From Arctopsyche grandis (Eukaryota > Arthropoda > Insecta > Trichoptera > Hydropsychidae): a DNA stretch of 64,000 bases. The DNA lies in contig NC_135362.1 in assembly GCF_051622035.1 (NCBI RefSeq), positions 28,765,001-28,829,000 of the forward strand, written 5' to 3'. This document shows positions 34,561 through 47,478 of this stretch, in pieces; position 1 is the first letter of the stretch; each line of letters begins with the position of its first letter. The translations under genes were made by a program, and so were the position numbers. The notes beneath the pieces are model-generated. The model saw only the letters and a list, made by a program, of their open reading frames with translations, did no database searches and had not been told where the DNA came from.

Positions 34561-36258
34561 AAAACATTTTCACATTTGAGATTAAACAGGGTGGGCCAAA
34601 TGTCACTAGACCGTTTAAAATTCGAATAACTTAATACAATTAATTTTTACTTTATCTATGTAGGTACGTAGTAACAATAGATGAAGTTTTGTGATCATGC
34701 GAAAATTCGAACTTGAGATTTTGACTGATTCGAACTCAGAATCGATCACTGGTCACGTTTTCATGATCTGGAAAAAATGTGTGTGTGTGTGTGTGTATTT
34801 TGGAGATTTTTTGAACAACGTTAGTCCTATCGAACTGAAACCTTAGTATTGGTTACTGAAATTCTTATCGACACGACGTAAATTTTTTTCAAATTTTTAA
34901 CTTGACCGGAAATGGTACCTCCCCTTATAGGTGTCCCCTTTTTTTTAAGTTTTTCAATTCAATTATCACCCAAACCGCTAACTGAATCGAACTGAAAGTT
35001 TTTCACATGTTATAGAAATTATAAATTATATAACAAAATATTTTTATCTGAACCGTAAGTACTTTTACGGTTTTTTATATTTTCTCAGAAACCTTTTAGT
35101 TTATTGAACTGAAATTTCATATCTTTTATATTGCATTATTCAATTATAAAATTCTATAAATATGTATAAAGCTATGAACTCTTCATTTAAATAAAACACT
35201 AAAATACTTAAAAGAAATTACAAATTTCAAATGACATTAAATTAACTGATCACCTGTTGTCTGTCGACAAGCCGAGAAAAAAGTTTCCAAATATTCTTGG
35301 AATGCTTACTCGAGTGGACGAAGACGACGACGATGAGAATCCAGAGCACTCAAAAAAGGCTTTCAAAACTTACTTCCTCTTCTTTCTCCAATTTTTAATT
35401 CACAAGAGCCCATTAGAATCGCGATAAGAATAATAATACGAGAACCTCCACAATGTACATATGTATAATATAAAAAAAATTCAACTCTAATTTAAAAAGT
35501 ACACACGCAATGAATGGCCTCTAAATTTTTCACAATCAAAGTTTGCGCCCGTTTTACATAAATATATTGGATTTGATAGGGAAGATTAATTAAGACCCAG
35601 AACCGAACGAGCGTAGAGAAGAAGTTTAATTAAAATTCACCCAAAACGAGACACGATAAGATAAATAGAGGTACATAAGTCCAACCGACCGATCATTTAT
35701 CTTTTTTTAGACTGAAAAACCAACATACACACACACACAAAAAAATTAAACACAGCTCAATAAGATCAATACAAGACCGGAAATGAAACGGGTCTTTTGC
35801 GTTATGCGATTTCCGGTCGATTTGGTGCAAATTTTCCTCGAAATATACGATATGCATGATTCAATGCGCTTTATTGTTTCGAGAATTGTCTTTTATACCT
35901 ATGTATAATAATATTCGGGCATTGTCTACAATGTCCGATCGTTCGTAGCGTGAACCTGTACAAATAAATCTATGTCTAATAATAGCCGTTTGAGAGTTTT
36001 ACATCTATATATGTATATACGTATGTAATTATAGCCTGAAGATAGTGTGAATTATGGTTTCCAATGAGCCATTCGTCTGAAATTCTGAAAGTATGAAGTG
36101 GCTGAGTTATCCTTAAGAGCTGGCGCCGTCTAAAAATGGACCAATTATGTACATACATATGTATGTACATACGTGCATATGTGCGATAAAACTTAACAGA
36201 TGTGTGACCTATGATGTTTCAGTTCAAATACTACCATTTTCCTTCCAGACCAAATGGA
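34561..36258. other. Possible old Helitron remains; no gene
   Basis: 34600-35240 has blocks such as GAACTGAAACCTTAG, GACCGGAAATGG and a GT run (34781-34797) that recall Helitron interiors, but no ends were found. 35241-36258 shows no feature, apart from a TACATACATATGTATGTACA palindrome near 36150. Confidence 0.3.
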
Positions 36259-37670
36259 TTGAGAGGTGGTCCTGTACAAAATGAGTGCCCACTATACATA
36301 CATATGTCCTCCCCATCATTAAATTCTCCTTAAAAAGTTAGGCTTATTATTTCAATTAAGAAGTTTGATCTTGTAACCTCTGATGCTTCAGATCAAAAGA
36401 AATCAGAAAGGTCCTTTCGCAAAAAGTCACAATAATTTGTTCAATTTTATTGAAGATTTCAAACACAGATGCATTCCAATCCCCAACTTAGCCAATGGAA
36501 AGACTTAAAAAAAGATTGAGCCAATATTGAGAGGTGGTCCTGTACAAAATGAGTACCCATTATACATATGTTCTACCCTTAGTTTATTTTTCCTTAAAAA
36601 TTAGTCTTACTAATTCAATGAAGAAGTTTGATCTTGTAACCTATGATGCTTCAGATCAAAAGAGATCTAGCATTTTTCTTTTTGGTGTTCTTTTTATGAT
36701 CGAAACTGAAAGGGCCTTTCGCAAAAAGTTAAGATGATTTATTCAATTTCATTGGAGAGTTCAAATACATATGCATTCCAATACCCAACTTAGCCAATGG
36801 AAAGACTTAAAAAAAAGATTGAGCCAATATTGAGAGGTGGTCCTGTACAAAATGAGTACCCTTTATACATATGTCCTACCCTTACTTTATTTTTCCTTAA
36901 AAATTAGTCTTACTAATTCAATGAAGAAGTTTGATCTTGTAACCTATGATGCTTTAGATCAAAAGAGATCTATCATTTTTCTTTTGGGTGTTCTTATTAA
37001 GATCTAAACTGACAGGTGCTTTTGCAAAGAGTTAAAATGATTTATTCAATTTCATTGCAGATTCCAAATACATATGTATGTATTCTAATATTTACTTAAC
37101 TAAATTACTGGAATGATTTAAAAGAGATTGAGCCAGGATCGAGAGGTGACCCAATACAAAATGAGTGTCATCATCAAAGATTGGCACTAGAATCATCAGT
37201 TGGAAACTTCAAACAATCCCTAGCAAGTGTCAAATGTCCTGGCAACTTGTCCTACTAGTCTCATGGTGGAAGCGCTGCAGTAGCAGCATCGATCACACTA
37301 CCCAAGATCTTATGTAATATCAAATACCCACATACATCTGTATTCCAAAACTCTCAAATAAACCTAAGTAGCAATTCATTTATACCAGTGCAACCCTTTT
37401 TTGACTCGCGTACCCCTTAGCAGCCCATTTTCAAAACTTGTACCACTCAAATTAGAACATTTCATTATGAAAGCAGTCTTAAGCGGTTTATGGATGCTCT
37501 TCGCACAAAAAATGGTCCACTATTGACAACCATTCTTTGAAAACTAATGAAGTGGTCTACTGTTATTTGAAAAGCACCAAGCCAACGCTAAATGACTATA
37601 CATATGTCCTGCCCATTATTTAAGTTTTCTTAAAGAATTAGTCTGATTACTTCAATGAAATAGTTCGATC
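36259..37670 (+). repeat. Degenerate tandem repeat, unit about 270-310 bp
   Basis: GAGAGGTGGTCCTGTACAAA (or close variants) recurs at 36261, 36529, 36832 and 37141, giving spacings of 268, 303 and 309. Each unit continues with ATGAGTACCC, TACATATGTCCTACCC, AAGTTTGATCTTGTAACC and GATGCTTCAGATCAAAAG. A last partial unit (CATATGTCCTGCCC..) is at 37600-37670 after a diverged stretch. No coding function seen. Confidence 0.8.
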
Positions 37671-38762
37671 TATTTTCCTACTCCTTTTATATTTTCTTAT
37701 CCTTTTGGGTCTAATTTGTAATACATTTTAAACTGTCTTACACATCTACCACTTGTATTACATCTCAATAACATTTACGACCTTTTTAGTTATTTTTAGT
37801 GAATCTTCTGAATTCCTCAATACATATCCCAACCAAATCATTTCCAAGTTATCGATACATATCCATCTTGATCATTAAAACACTTCCTTTATTAAATAAA
37901 TAAAGTTTCCGTATGTTTCCTTTCTCTGCCTTCATAAAGCGCCTACTTTGCTAAAATACACAAATGCCACATTTCCTTTTTGGGTCAATTGGGTGCATAC
38001 AAACCACTGCGAACAAACTTTAACCTTTGACAAACATCTGCATCTTCAAAACCAGGAACGAAGCAAGCCACTTTCGTAATGAAAGCTGCACGATAGGTCA
38101 GTGCTAACAAAACTACTACATAAAACTTTGATTTTATCGATCATTCATACATTTGATCGAGCACACACTTGTATGTTACCTAAGCAACTGTCGTACAGTC
38201 GTTCTTTTCTGAATTGAACTGGTCTGGAAGTGTGTCCAGAAATATTCGCGGCGTGTGCTCGTTCGCATTGTGTAAGTCGATATGGTAGAGCAGAGCGATG
38301 GATCGAATATGTTTGAAATGTGTGCAGCACTTCTAAAAATACCTGAAGAAGCACACGAGAAATACTGATTGGCTTGGTCGATAAATAAAGTTATTTATTA
38401 CATTCCGTTCGTTATTGGCTCCCTTCTCCGATCCCCATAAATCCCGCAAATTCAATAAGCGGGTTTGTTCCCAGCTCAATTCAACACGCAAATGCGAAAG
38501 GTACGTATGTATGTATGTACATTAGAGTTGTATATTTATCTAGTATATGTACATACACATAGCTTTGGGATAATAGTTTAAGCTACATACACTCGAGAGT
38601 TTCATTTAGTACATTTTGAAAATTAGTCGAGAAACTGACGCCACGTGTTGCTCTTATAAGATATTCACATGTGGTATTGTTGTATAAACCAATAAACAAA
38701 CTCGATATGAAATCATTGTTTAAGCTAAAACGGAATATGTACATATATATGTACATACAAAT
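37671..38762. other. No gene recognised
   Basis: A+T-rich. Open frame at 38145-38354 (minus) has no recognised domain. Confidence 0.3.
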
Positions 38763-39541
38763 AAACAGCGGCGTGGACTAGTGGTTAGTATTGTAGCATA
38801 TGCTAAAAGGAGCCGCCGTTATAATTGGTTTTCTTAAGTGCTGTCGGCTAACAATGGAGACCTCTGAATGGACTTAGTCGTCGGTAACGGCAACAGCCAC
38901 TTCCCGCTGGAGTTCTCAGAACTGACAGCTCGAGACCGTGGGACTGCATATCTGGTAGGTAGGTAGACAAACGTGTCGAGGAAGATGCACTGAGCGACCT
39001 CCCCTTTATAAGCAGGTACTTAGGCCATATCAAGGCATTCTGGACGGAGCACTGACAGTGCGTGGATCTCCTTAATCATCCAATAAATGGTGTGAAGCGA
39101 CTATGGCCTTTTCTTTGGATCCTCCACCCACCCCTACGCAACAGTATATTATGTTTTCGAGCAGAGTGGTCACGGGTTCGAGTCCCACTAGAGTCCCGCT
39201 GTTGGCCAGACCTTGACTTGTGACTCCAGGACGATCGTTTCTTATCAGACTTTGGGAATTTTTTCATTGATACGGTTCCTGTAAATATTGGCATCTACTT
39301 TCCTATCTCTCTTGCTAATCTCAAGTTATTCATCGTCTTGGGGTTCGCCAATTTGATTATAAAATGCTGTGAGAATTTCTCCATATATGTCACTGTGGAT
39401 GTTCGTATGAAATCGCATTGTATAAAATGCTTTTGTATATTGATTGTATTGTATCTGTTTAAGTGCACTCGTCGCTTTGGAGCCATCTGTATAGGCAAGT
39501 GTTCATGTTCTATGAAAATAAAACATAATACGAAAAAAAAT
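38763..39541 (+). repeat. SINE (tail type C) split by a solo LTR
   Basis: The head AAACAGCGGCGTGGACTAGT..GGTTAGTAT is interrupted by LTR 38792-39143 and resumes GTATATTATGTTTTCGAGCA, GGTTCGAGTCCCACTAGAG, CCGCTGTTGGCC. The core and tail are complete, with the hairpin arm GTGCACTCGTCGCTTTGGAG near 39473. Confidence 0.85.
38792..39143 (+). mobile_element. Solo LTR, 352 bp
   Basis: Starts TGTAGCATATGCTAAAAG and ends CCCTACGCAACA. The 4-bp duplication GTAT lies at 38788-38791 and 39144-39147, and the SINE gives the empty site. Contains CATCCAATAAATG as a possible poly(A) signal. Left by recombination between two LTRs of a Ty3/Gypsy- or similar-class element whose body is not in the window. Confidence 0.85.
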
Positions 39542-39699
39542 AAGAGATTATTTATGTCTTTATGTACGAACTAAGGTAGTTACAGTGTGTAATTTACACG
39601 TTCGTGCAGGATGATTACATTCAATGTAATACAAAACAGGTTTAGTGCGAATCATTTCATTGAATTACAAAATGTATGTAAGGATTTTTCTTCTTTCTA

Positions 39700-39975
39700 A
39701 TAAATATATATTACTAGTGGTACTACTCGGCTTCGTTCGATTCCACTTTTGACGATCTTTTCCGTTTTAGCTCAGATATAATAAAAGTAACTTGAAATTG
39801 AAATGCAGTATAGTATTGAGAATACCGTCGAACCGTGGAAAAGTCTTAGAATAAAAAAAAATAATATTATTTAGCGACGGACCAATCACTCAGCCAATCA
39901 GAAACGATTTTGACGACAGCCAATCAGAAGCGAATATAATATATTGAAAAAAATCAGCAGAAGTTCTATTTATTC
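39700..39975 (-). mobile_element. Helitron 3' end
   Basis: Minus strand ends GAACGAAGCCGAGTAGTACC then ACTAG|T, like GCGAAGCCGGGTAAAACAAC in the Helitron at 25013. Inside lie three CCAATCA boxes on plus (39890-39930, CAGCCAATCAGAAACG type). The 5' end was not found. Confidence 0.5.
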
Positions 39976-40082
39976 GGTAAACGGATTATTCCGCAAAAAA
40001 CGATCTCGCGCAAGTCACTAAAATCTCGATCACGGAACAGTGACTTGCGCGAGATCGCTTTTTGCGGAATAATCACCGAACC
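39976..40082. mobile_element. MITE family 3, minimal palindromic copy
   Basis: 107 bases, almost wholly self-complementary: GGTAAACGGATTATTCCGCA.. pairs with ..TGCGGAATAATCACCGAACC, with inner arms GATCTCGCGCAAGTCAC / GTGACTTGCGCGAGATC. Flanks ATTTATTC and ATTTATTT make an 8-bp duplication with one change. Confidence 0.8.
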
Positions 40083-40475
40083 ATTTATTTCCTATGCGTT
40101 TGGAATCACGTAATTTTTCGAACTTTTGTTTGTAATGATAAAAATGCTAAAAAAAATCCTATAACCTGAAGAATTTCACATCAAAATTAATTCAACCATT
40201 TGAAGGCTTTAAGAGGATATATGTATGTATGTATGTACAGACTTTAATATATTTTTCGTACAAAGAAAAAGATAATATGAGTCATATAATAATTTAATAC
40301 TAGTTTTAAGTGCTCATATTTACCCGGGTAACAGTTATTACAAATCCGTATAAAATTCTCAACGATCGTATTGAGAAATAAATGAATAGTGTATTATTTT
40401 AAATAAAAAATAAAGCTCAATTTTCTATTACATACATATATGCTAACCCACGCCTGGGCAAACTTTTCAAATGAA
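40083..40475. other. A+T-rich, no feature recognised
   Basis: Nothing supported. Confidence 0.35.
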
Positions 40476-41388
<913 letters not shown>

Positions 41389-41537
41389 GAAAAAAACTTC
41401 TATATATACTATTTGCTACCTGATGCTATAATGTTTCCTCTTGGCAGAGAATTTACCGCCATATATTCAAAAAATATACCGCCATATATTAAAAAAAGGC
41501 AGTTTTTACCTTTTTTTAATATAAAACAATTAAATCA

Positions 41538-42455
41538 TCATCGTCTACAGCCATTCACCATCCACTGCTGGATGAAGGCCTCTCTAACACGCTTCCACTC
41601 AGCTCTGTTTTGCGCCACATTCATCCATCTTTCCCCACACATTTGTTGGTACGGGTCTGGTTGACCACCTGTATAACGCATACCTTCATGAATTGAATCT
41701 TTCATATAGCCAGCAGCATAGCTCGGACGTTAAGCTTCTGCTTACCGTCAAGAAGGTGCCGGGATCTATCCCTGAATGAAAATGAATTTTTCAGAGTATG
41801 CTGTTGGTCAGACCTGGATTTGTGACTCCAGGTTGATCGGTTCCTATTAGAGTTTGCCAATTTTCTCTGATTTCATTGTTGAAACGGTTCCCGGAAAAAA
41901 AATTGGCTAAAAATCCTTCCTACCTATGTACTATGTCACCACTATTTGAAATTTGATGGATGTATAATAAAAATGTATGTACAATTCATAGATGTCTCGT
42001 TAATTTGCGAGTTTTTTCAGTGTCTCGCAATTCAACGACTTATAATAAAAAAAAAATGCTGCATTTGTATTTGTAATCGGCCAGGAAGGCGCATTGGGAT
42101 TTACCTGTAAGGCCTTCCTGGTATATATGTAAAATAAAAATAAAATATGTCATCATCATCATCATCTACAACCATTCGCCATCCACTGCTAGATGAAGGC
42201 TTTTCCAACACGCTTCCATTCGTCTCTGTTTGTCGCAACTCTCATCCATCTCACTCCACCCATTTTCCTACTTTCTTCTAACTATCTTCCCTGCGGTCTT
42301 CCTTTTACCTTTTTTTTTCATTCTCTCGGGTACCATTCAAGCACTTCTTTTGTCCACCTTTCGTCCATTCTTCTAGCCGGTAGACCCGCCCATTGCCATT
42401 TCAATCTCTTAATTATATCTACATACTATAACAATAAAATAAAATAAAAAAAAAA
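41538..42455 (-). mobile_element. RTE-clade LINE 3' ends, two antisense units
   Basis: On the minus strand, frame pieces read CGERWMNVAQNRAEWKRVRE then AFIQQWMVNGC (41545-41650) and MRVATNRDEWKRVGKAF (42190-42250), the C-terminus of RTE-type polymerases, followed by a (GAT)n tail (ATCATCATCATC on plus). AAAACAATTAAAT flanks the whole block at about 41525-41537 and 42455-42467. A SINE (41708-42147) sits between the two units. Confidence 0.7.
41708..42147 (+). repeat. SINE, full length (tail type B)
   Basis: Near-identical to 10507-10937: same head, core and hairpin CCAGGAAGGC..GCCTTCCTGG, (AAAAT)n end. A recent pair. Confidence 0.85.
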
Positions 42456-42689
42456 ACAATTAAATTTAAATATTAAAATAAATATATTTTAAAAAGTTAT
42501 TTGAAAAAAATTCGACCGCGTGCGGATCGAATCGACACATTTCTTTTATTTATTTTTTTATTTAATAACTTAATGTGCCAACATTCATGCGATGATATGT
42601 CATCGGGTACAGCACTAGTGTATAAAATACTATCGAATATATATATATATATATATGAGTATAATAAGTAAATAAATACATACCAAAAT

Positions 42690-43310
42690 TCAAGCATCAC
42701 CCGTCGAGCCAACCACCTGAGGAACATTCCCTCGCAGCGGAATCGCGCTGGAAAATTCTCTCAGTTTTCGCACAACGCGAACATGTCACGTGTGGCATTT
42801 TCAACACGCACAAACAAACACACACAGAAGAACACACTCAGGAGGGAGACACACGTCGACCGGAAACGGCGAAATCAAACGAACGAACCCCGCCAAAACG
42901 CGTCGTTCTGCGGTCGATCGAGGACATCGCAAGCGGCGCTCGACCAGAGGCAGTCTCGCGCCTTTCACGATCTCCTGCCGCGTCTAGTTCTGAACCGGAA
43001 GGCCATGCTCGACGTGTGGGGGTGCACTTCCGGTCGTCGACATATGCTCGAAGCGTTTCCGGTCAGCGCGACTACACCCCCGCGCGCGTTTCGCGAAACT
43101 GACCCCGGCACACGTATCCTAGTAAAGCTACCAACCGCTCGACCCATTTTCACAATGCGCCCCCTACACGCTCTGTGCATTTTCAGTTGCGATTTCAGAT
43201 CAACTACCTATGTACATATAATACGTGTGTACGTCTCGATCCACAAGTGTCAGCGTATGTATCCGAACGTGTTAAAACACGTTGGTGCGTTTTGTAAAGA
43301 CAATTGAGAT
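42690..43310 (+). promoter_or_regulatory. CpG-rich island-like block with an unassigned frame
   Basis: From about 42715 to 43150 G+C and CpG content rise sharply (for example GGCGCTCGACC, CCGCGCGCGTTTCGCG). A plus frame at 42783-43307 (174 codons) and others overlap but show no domain. In A+T-rich insect DNA such a block may be a first exon or promoter. No partner exon was identified. Confidence 0.3.
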
Positions 43311-43421
43311 CGATAGATCGAACCTACACACTGTGATCCAAAAGACAGTAAATTGAAGTGAAATTATGAAGACTGATTATTTAAATATTTAAAATTAATC
43401 CTTATTAGGAGATATTATCAT

Positions 43422-43515
43422 AACCAGCAGCATAGATTAGTAGTTTGCATGTAATGCTGTCAGCTAAATGGTCACGAGTTCAATCCCTGCTCGGTGCTGC
43501 TAGCCAGACCTTAGA
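43422..43515 (+). repeat. SINE head fragment
   Basis: AACCAGCAGCATAGATTAGT, B-box-like GAGTTCAATCCCTGC, closing GTGCTGCTAGCC. It is cut after AGACCTTAGA by a second element in the opposite orientation. Confidence 0.6.
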
Positions 43516-43532
43516 TATTTTTATTTTTATTT

Positions 43533-43624
<92 letters not shown>

Positions 43625-43676
43625 TAGTTTTGGACCATTGTGACATTACAGGAAGAACCTAATGCGCCACAATGGC
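43516..43676 (-). repeat. SINE-type tail (type D) with (TTTA)n
   Basis: On minus: hairpin CCATTGTG..CACAATGG (43635-43675) with loop GCGCATTAGGTTCTTCCTGT then AATG, followed by a (TAAA)n tail of about 105 bases. The loop matches the other tail types while the stem is different. The body upstream (43677-43990 on plus) is A-rich and not recognised. Confidence 0.65.
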
Positions 43677-44004
43677 CTACATTTGAAAAAGATATAAAAA
43701 CATGATATAAAAACAAGTAAACTGTAAATAAAGGAAAAAAGCAAAAGCAGAAAACATGGTAAAATAAAATAATAAAAAAAAAGTAACAAAAGGAAAATAA
43801 TACATCATTCAGAGAGAAAAAAAAATAACAAAAGTGTAAAAATTAAAAATAAAATCCATAAATCCCATTCTTTGTTTACACTGAGCAAAATTAAAATAGT
43901 ATATAAAAATGTACAAAGGAGTATTTTTATTACAATCAATGTACACTCGTCATTACCATAAAAGTAGAAAGCATAGAGTGGTCATTGTTAACTAAAGTAT
44001 CGTC
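43677..44004. other. A-rich, unassigned
   Basis: May be the body of the element whose tail is at 43516-43676. It does not match the SINE core. Confidence 0.3.
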
Positions 44005-44945
44005 TAATGGTGCTTACGGACTAAACCAACGACGATTTTGGGCCGACTTTTTAACCAGCAGTAGCGTACAAAATATCTAAATAAAAATTAAATTTTAAAT
44101 TAAATATCAAAATCAAGCTAAAGAGCGAGATTGAGCTAAAATTAGATCATCGTTGATGTTTTGAATTACAACAATGTTTTGAATTACGACGATACGCATT
44201 TAAAACCAGAGAAATATTATAATTTCTCTTCTTACGAGCGAAAAAAAATATTGTTAAAGTCGTCACGAGATGTTACTGTATTTCCACGTGGATGATCGAT
44301 AAAAAAAACAATTCAAAAAAAAAACGCGGTGTTGGATGTCGGTGATTTGTCAAAGGGGTTTTTTTCTTTCGTCGAAATAAAATTAATAATCACACATTAT
44401 CCGATAAATTTTACCTCTGAAATGATTTGATTACTTGATTTATTTCGAAGAGAGAAACAATTGAAGAATAAAAAAATCCGTTTGATGTGACCGACAACAC
44501 CCCGGGTTAGCTTCCATCGTTGGATCACCCATACTAATACATGATATATTCTCAGTAACTGCGCATTACGGGGAAGTAAAAATAATAATTCTTTGATTTT
44601 TTTTCGATCTTAGTGCGTATCTTCGTAAGTCAAAACATCTTCGACAAACAAAAGTCGAGGATTACCTGTATGTGATTGTTGATGATCTAATTTTAGGTCA
44701 ATCTCGAAAATTTATTTAAATTGTGCATGTTCTGTTTAACTTTCAATATTTAATTTTAATTTTAATATAATGATTATAATTTTATTTTGATACTTGAATT
44801 TAATTTTAATATAAATAGTTTTAATTTTGATATTTAATTTCAATTTTTAAATTTAATTTTTATTTCGATATTTTGTACGCTACTGGTTTTAAAAGTTGGC
44901 CTGTGGGCCGTTCGTTGGCTTGGTGCGTACGCACCATAAAAGCGA
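44005..44945. mobile_element. Long-inverted-repeat (foldback) element
   Basis: Left ATGGTGCTTACGG..AACCAACGA, GGGCCGACTTTTTAACCAGC, AGTAGCGTACAAAATATC and CGAGATTGAGCTAAAATTAG.. all recur as complements on the right (44680-44945). Arms are about 150-260 bases with A+T expansions between blocks. No coding frame. Class and target duplication not determined. Confidence 0.7.
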
Positions 44946-44986
44946 GCCATCGTAGAGAGAGACGGAAAGTCAGACGAGAGGGGTTT

Positions 44987-45357
44987 GGTGCAAACGATCG
45001 AAAAGCGCCAGACAGATTGAACCACAGATTAACTGGATGCCTGCTTTAAACGAAATTCTCGACTTCACGAATGAAAAATTGCACATCAGATGACGAGTAA
45101 CCTTTCGATGTGCACGGATGCAATTATTAAAATGGTAATTATTTAAATTGAGTTGGATCTTTCTGGCGAGTTTTTAATAATTTAATAAGGAAAAATTCGG
45201 AACTAAAGTATCAGAAGCACAGAACGTATACAGGGTAGGTATGTCGGGACTTGGGGTAGATTTCGCTTAGTGTAAGTGCGAGCAGTGCGCACGCATAAGG
45301 TACACGTGTCGTTAATCTGTGGTTCAGTCTGTCTGGCGCTTTTCGATCGTTTGCACC
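44987..45357. mobile_element. MITE family 2 (GGTGCAAACGATCG ends), 371 bp
   Basis: Second copy of 14801-15171, same length, with terminal repeats of about 47 bases (GGTGCAAACGATCGAAAAGC..). It starts about 40 bases after the foldback element. Confidence 0.85.
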
Positions 45358-45496
45358 GCATTGAGACGAGATACAAGAGAGAGAGAGACGAAGTTTAGTA
45401 AACAATGAGCAAACAATGAACAAACTATGCCGCGCAGAGTTTTTGTAGCAACATTTTTGGAGGCTGAGAGCGATTCTATGCATTCTACTTATATGG

Positions 45497-45842
45497 TCGT
45501 TACAGATCGCTCCAATGCGACGAGTGTACGAGAACGGTCAGACAACGTATACAACGAATTCAATAAACATCGAATACAATAATTAATCAAGTACAGAAAT
45601 AATAATCATAGATACATCTATGGATTATTTTTAGATTTTGTGCACAATTATTATTACAATTTTTATACACAGGAAATGATCTATTACCAATTTTAAGGGA
45701 TCGTTTCAACAATGATCAGATAAAATTGGCAAACTCTGATAGAGAAACGATCGATTTGGAGTCACAAAACCCCCAAATCTAACCAGCAGTTTGGCGAGTC
45801 GATATAAATATATACGCTACCATTAAGCCAAACTGCTGGCTG
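45497..45842 (-). repeat. SINE, full length (tail type A)
   Basis: Minus strand: CAGCCAGCAGTTTGGCTTAA head, B-box region altered, closing CTGCTGG, core and a tail arm with GTACACTCGTCGCATTGGAG..CTGTAA. Confidence 0.75.
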
Positions 45843-46200
45843 TGACCAAATATTGTTTGTATGAAATTGTATGAGACATAACGCACTGCGCGACAGCCGC
45901 ATGACGTAGAACGACACCGTGCGACAAGGTTGAAGTTCGCAACGTGACTCAGTGCCGTTGAGTGGGAATTGCCTTGCGACAATAATTCTCCTTCTTCATA
46001 TCGTGACTTTGAAATAGCATGAAGCCATAATCTTTTGGTTTTTCTCGACTGTCCGTTTCGTCCATCTTGCTCCGAGGTACCGAACGAATGATTGACATAA
46101 TTTACTGCGTAGTGTAGCATCGCTGTCGTTCAAGTGCGGTTTACCTAATATTGTCGCACACTGCCGTGAAATGTCGTATCGTTCGATTGACGCATAGTGC
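45843..46200 (-). mobile_element. Possible PIF/Harbinger fragment
   Basis: On minus a frame (46120-45779) starts with KRLWLHAISKSRYEEGELLS, which resembles the N-terminal WxxxxIxxxRxxxGEf motif of Harbinger nucleases. Both edges carry GCACT..GCG blocks (TGACCGCACTATGCGTCAA and ATAACGCACTGCGCGACA) that may be remains of terminal repeats. The catalytic part is absent. Confidence 0.4.
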
Positions 46201-46384
46201 GGTCAGACCTTAAACCTGTTGATAAGAAGCTACTTTATAAAAATGTTTTATTTAAAAGAACGGACATTTGGCCCTTTTGTGTATCGAAATTACTCAAACA
46301 TTAATTTCAGTGTAACATCGATAATCTGCAAATACTTCAATATGATGCTGATAATTTCATTTATATGTGGACTATCTGTTTAAG

Positions 46385-46761
46385 GGACCGAAAGTGAAAA
46401 GATCGAAAAAGCAAATATCGGAAGGCAAAGATCGAAAATCGAATGATCTTAAGTCGAAAGATCAAAAAAAAAATGGTGCATGGTAAACGGTACTATGTAT
46501 ATATAATATATATATCAGTGGCATGTGGTGAAATTATCTCTCTTTTGGCCATACAGCCTTGTTTAATGTGCGCGCGCAGGATACGGGAGGAAAAGCCTAT
46601 TCCTTTTGTTCCTGTTGTATCCTGCTCGCGCAAATTAAGTGAGGATGTACGACGGGGGGGAGAGAGTTTTACCGCACGCCACTGATATAACCATTTTTCA
46701 TATGCATGCATGATAAACGAATATTTTCGCCTTTTTCGCTTCAACTTTTTCACGGTCACCC
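46385..46761. mobile_element. MITE family 4, composite with inner hAT MITE
   Basis: Ends GGACCGAAAGTGAAAAG and CTTTTTCACGGTCACCC. Flanked by CTGTTTAAG at 46376-46384 and 46762-46770, a 9-bp duplication. The interior has tandem GATCGAAAATCGA-like blocks and encloses a second MITE (46516-46684). Related copies at 50083 and 55369. Confidence 0.8.
46516..46684. mobile_element. Inner hAT-type MITE (CAGTGGC ends)
   Basis: CAGTGGCATGTGGTGAAA and its complement-like end TTTTACCGCACGCCACTG. The interior holds arms around GCAGGATACGGGAGGAAAAG and GTTGTATCCTGCTCGCGC. The same nested pair recurs at 55496-55669. Confidence 0.7.
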
Positions 46762-46770
46762 CTGTTTAAG

Positions 46771-47478
46771 ATATTGGACTATCTGTTTAAGATGTACATA
46801 TATGGAGATAAAAATGACGAAGAGGACCACGGGATGGTTTATAAAGCATACGTTCAATTACTTTCGTATTAATATTACATTATTTGAGCATGTATGGGTC
46901 GCTTTATACGTTTCTAACTTCATAGGGCGCATGCGCGAAGGTCGCTCGAAACAAATGACTCGATTAAATTTGAAAAAAGCTGTTAGAATGAATGCAAATG
47001 TTTATGAAATATAAACGTGGAATGTTTCGCAATTATGTACTTACATACATACGAATTTTCACATTGCTACAACTCTGTATAAAACTTCAGTGTAGTACAT
47101 AAATAATTATAATAATAAGTATGACCTAATTATTTAATTACGTAACATAAAATGAGGTTAACAATGTTACTCTTCGTGCTCACGGGGATAAACTAATTAT
47201 AGAGCAAAACTTTCTACAAAATATGCAACACTATTATATTATTCATTGTACAATATGTATGAATCTATGTCTAAAAGTATAATTAAAAATGGATTATACA
47301 AGTATTATGCATACAAATGAAACAATTTCAATTTCAAAAATATATTATAATTCCCAGAAATGCAATCACAATTTTGTATAATAAATAAACGATAAAAAAT
47401 AGTAACACACATATAACGATATGAAGTCCATACATACATACATACATATTATGAAATTGGTAAAATAAAAATATTGAT
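46771..47478. other. Downstream flank of HPF1, no feature
   Basis: Contains the 3' untranslated region of HPF1 at its right part. A TTTATT (AATAAA on minus) lies near 47383. Otherwise nothing recognised. Confidence 0.35.
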
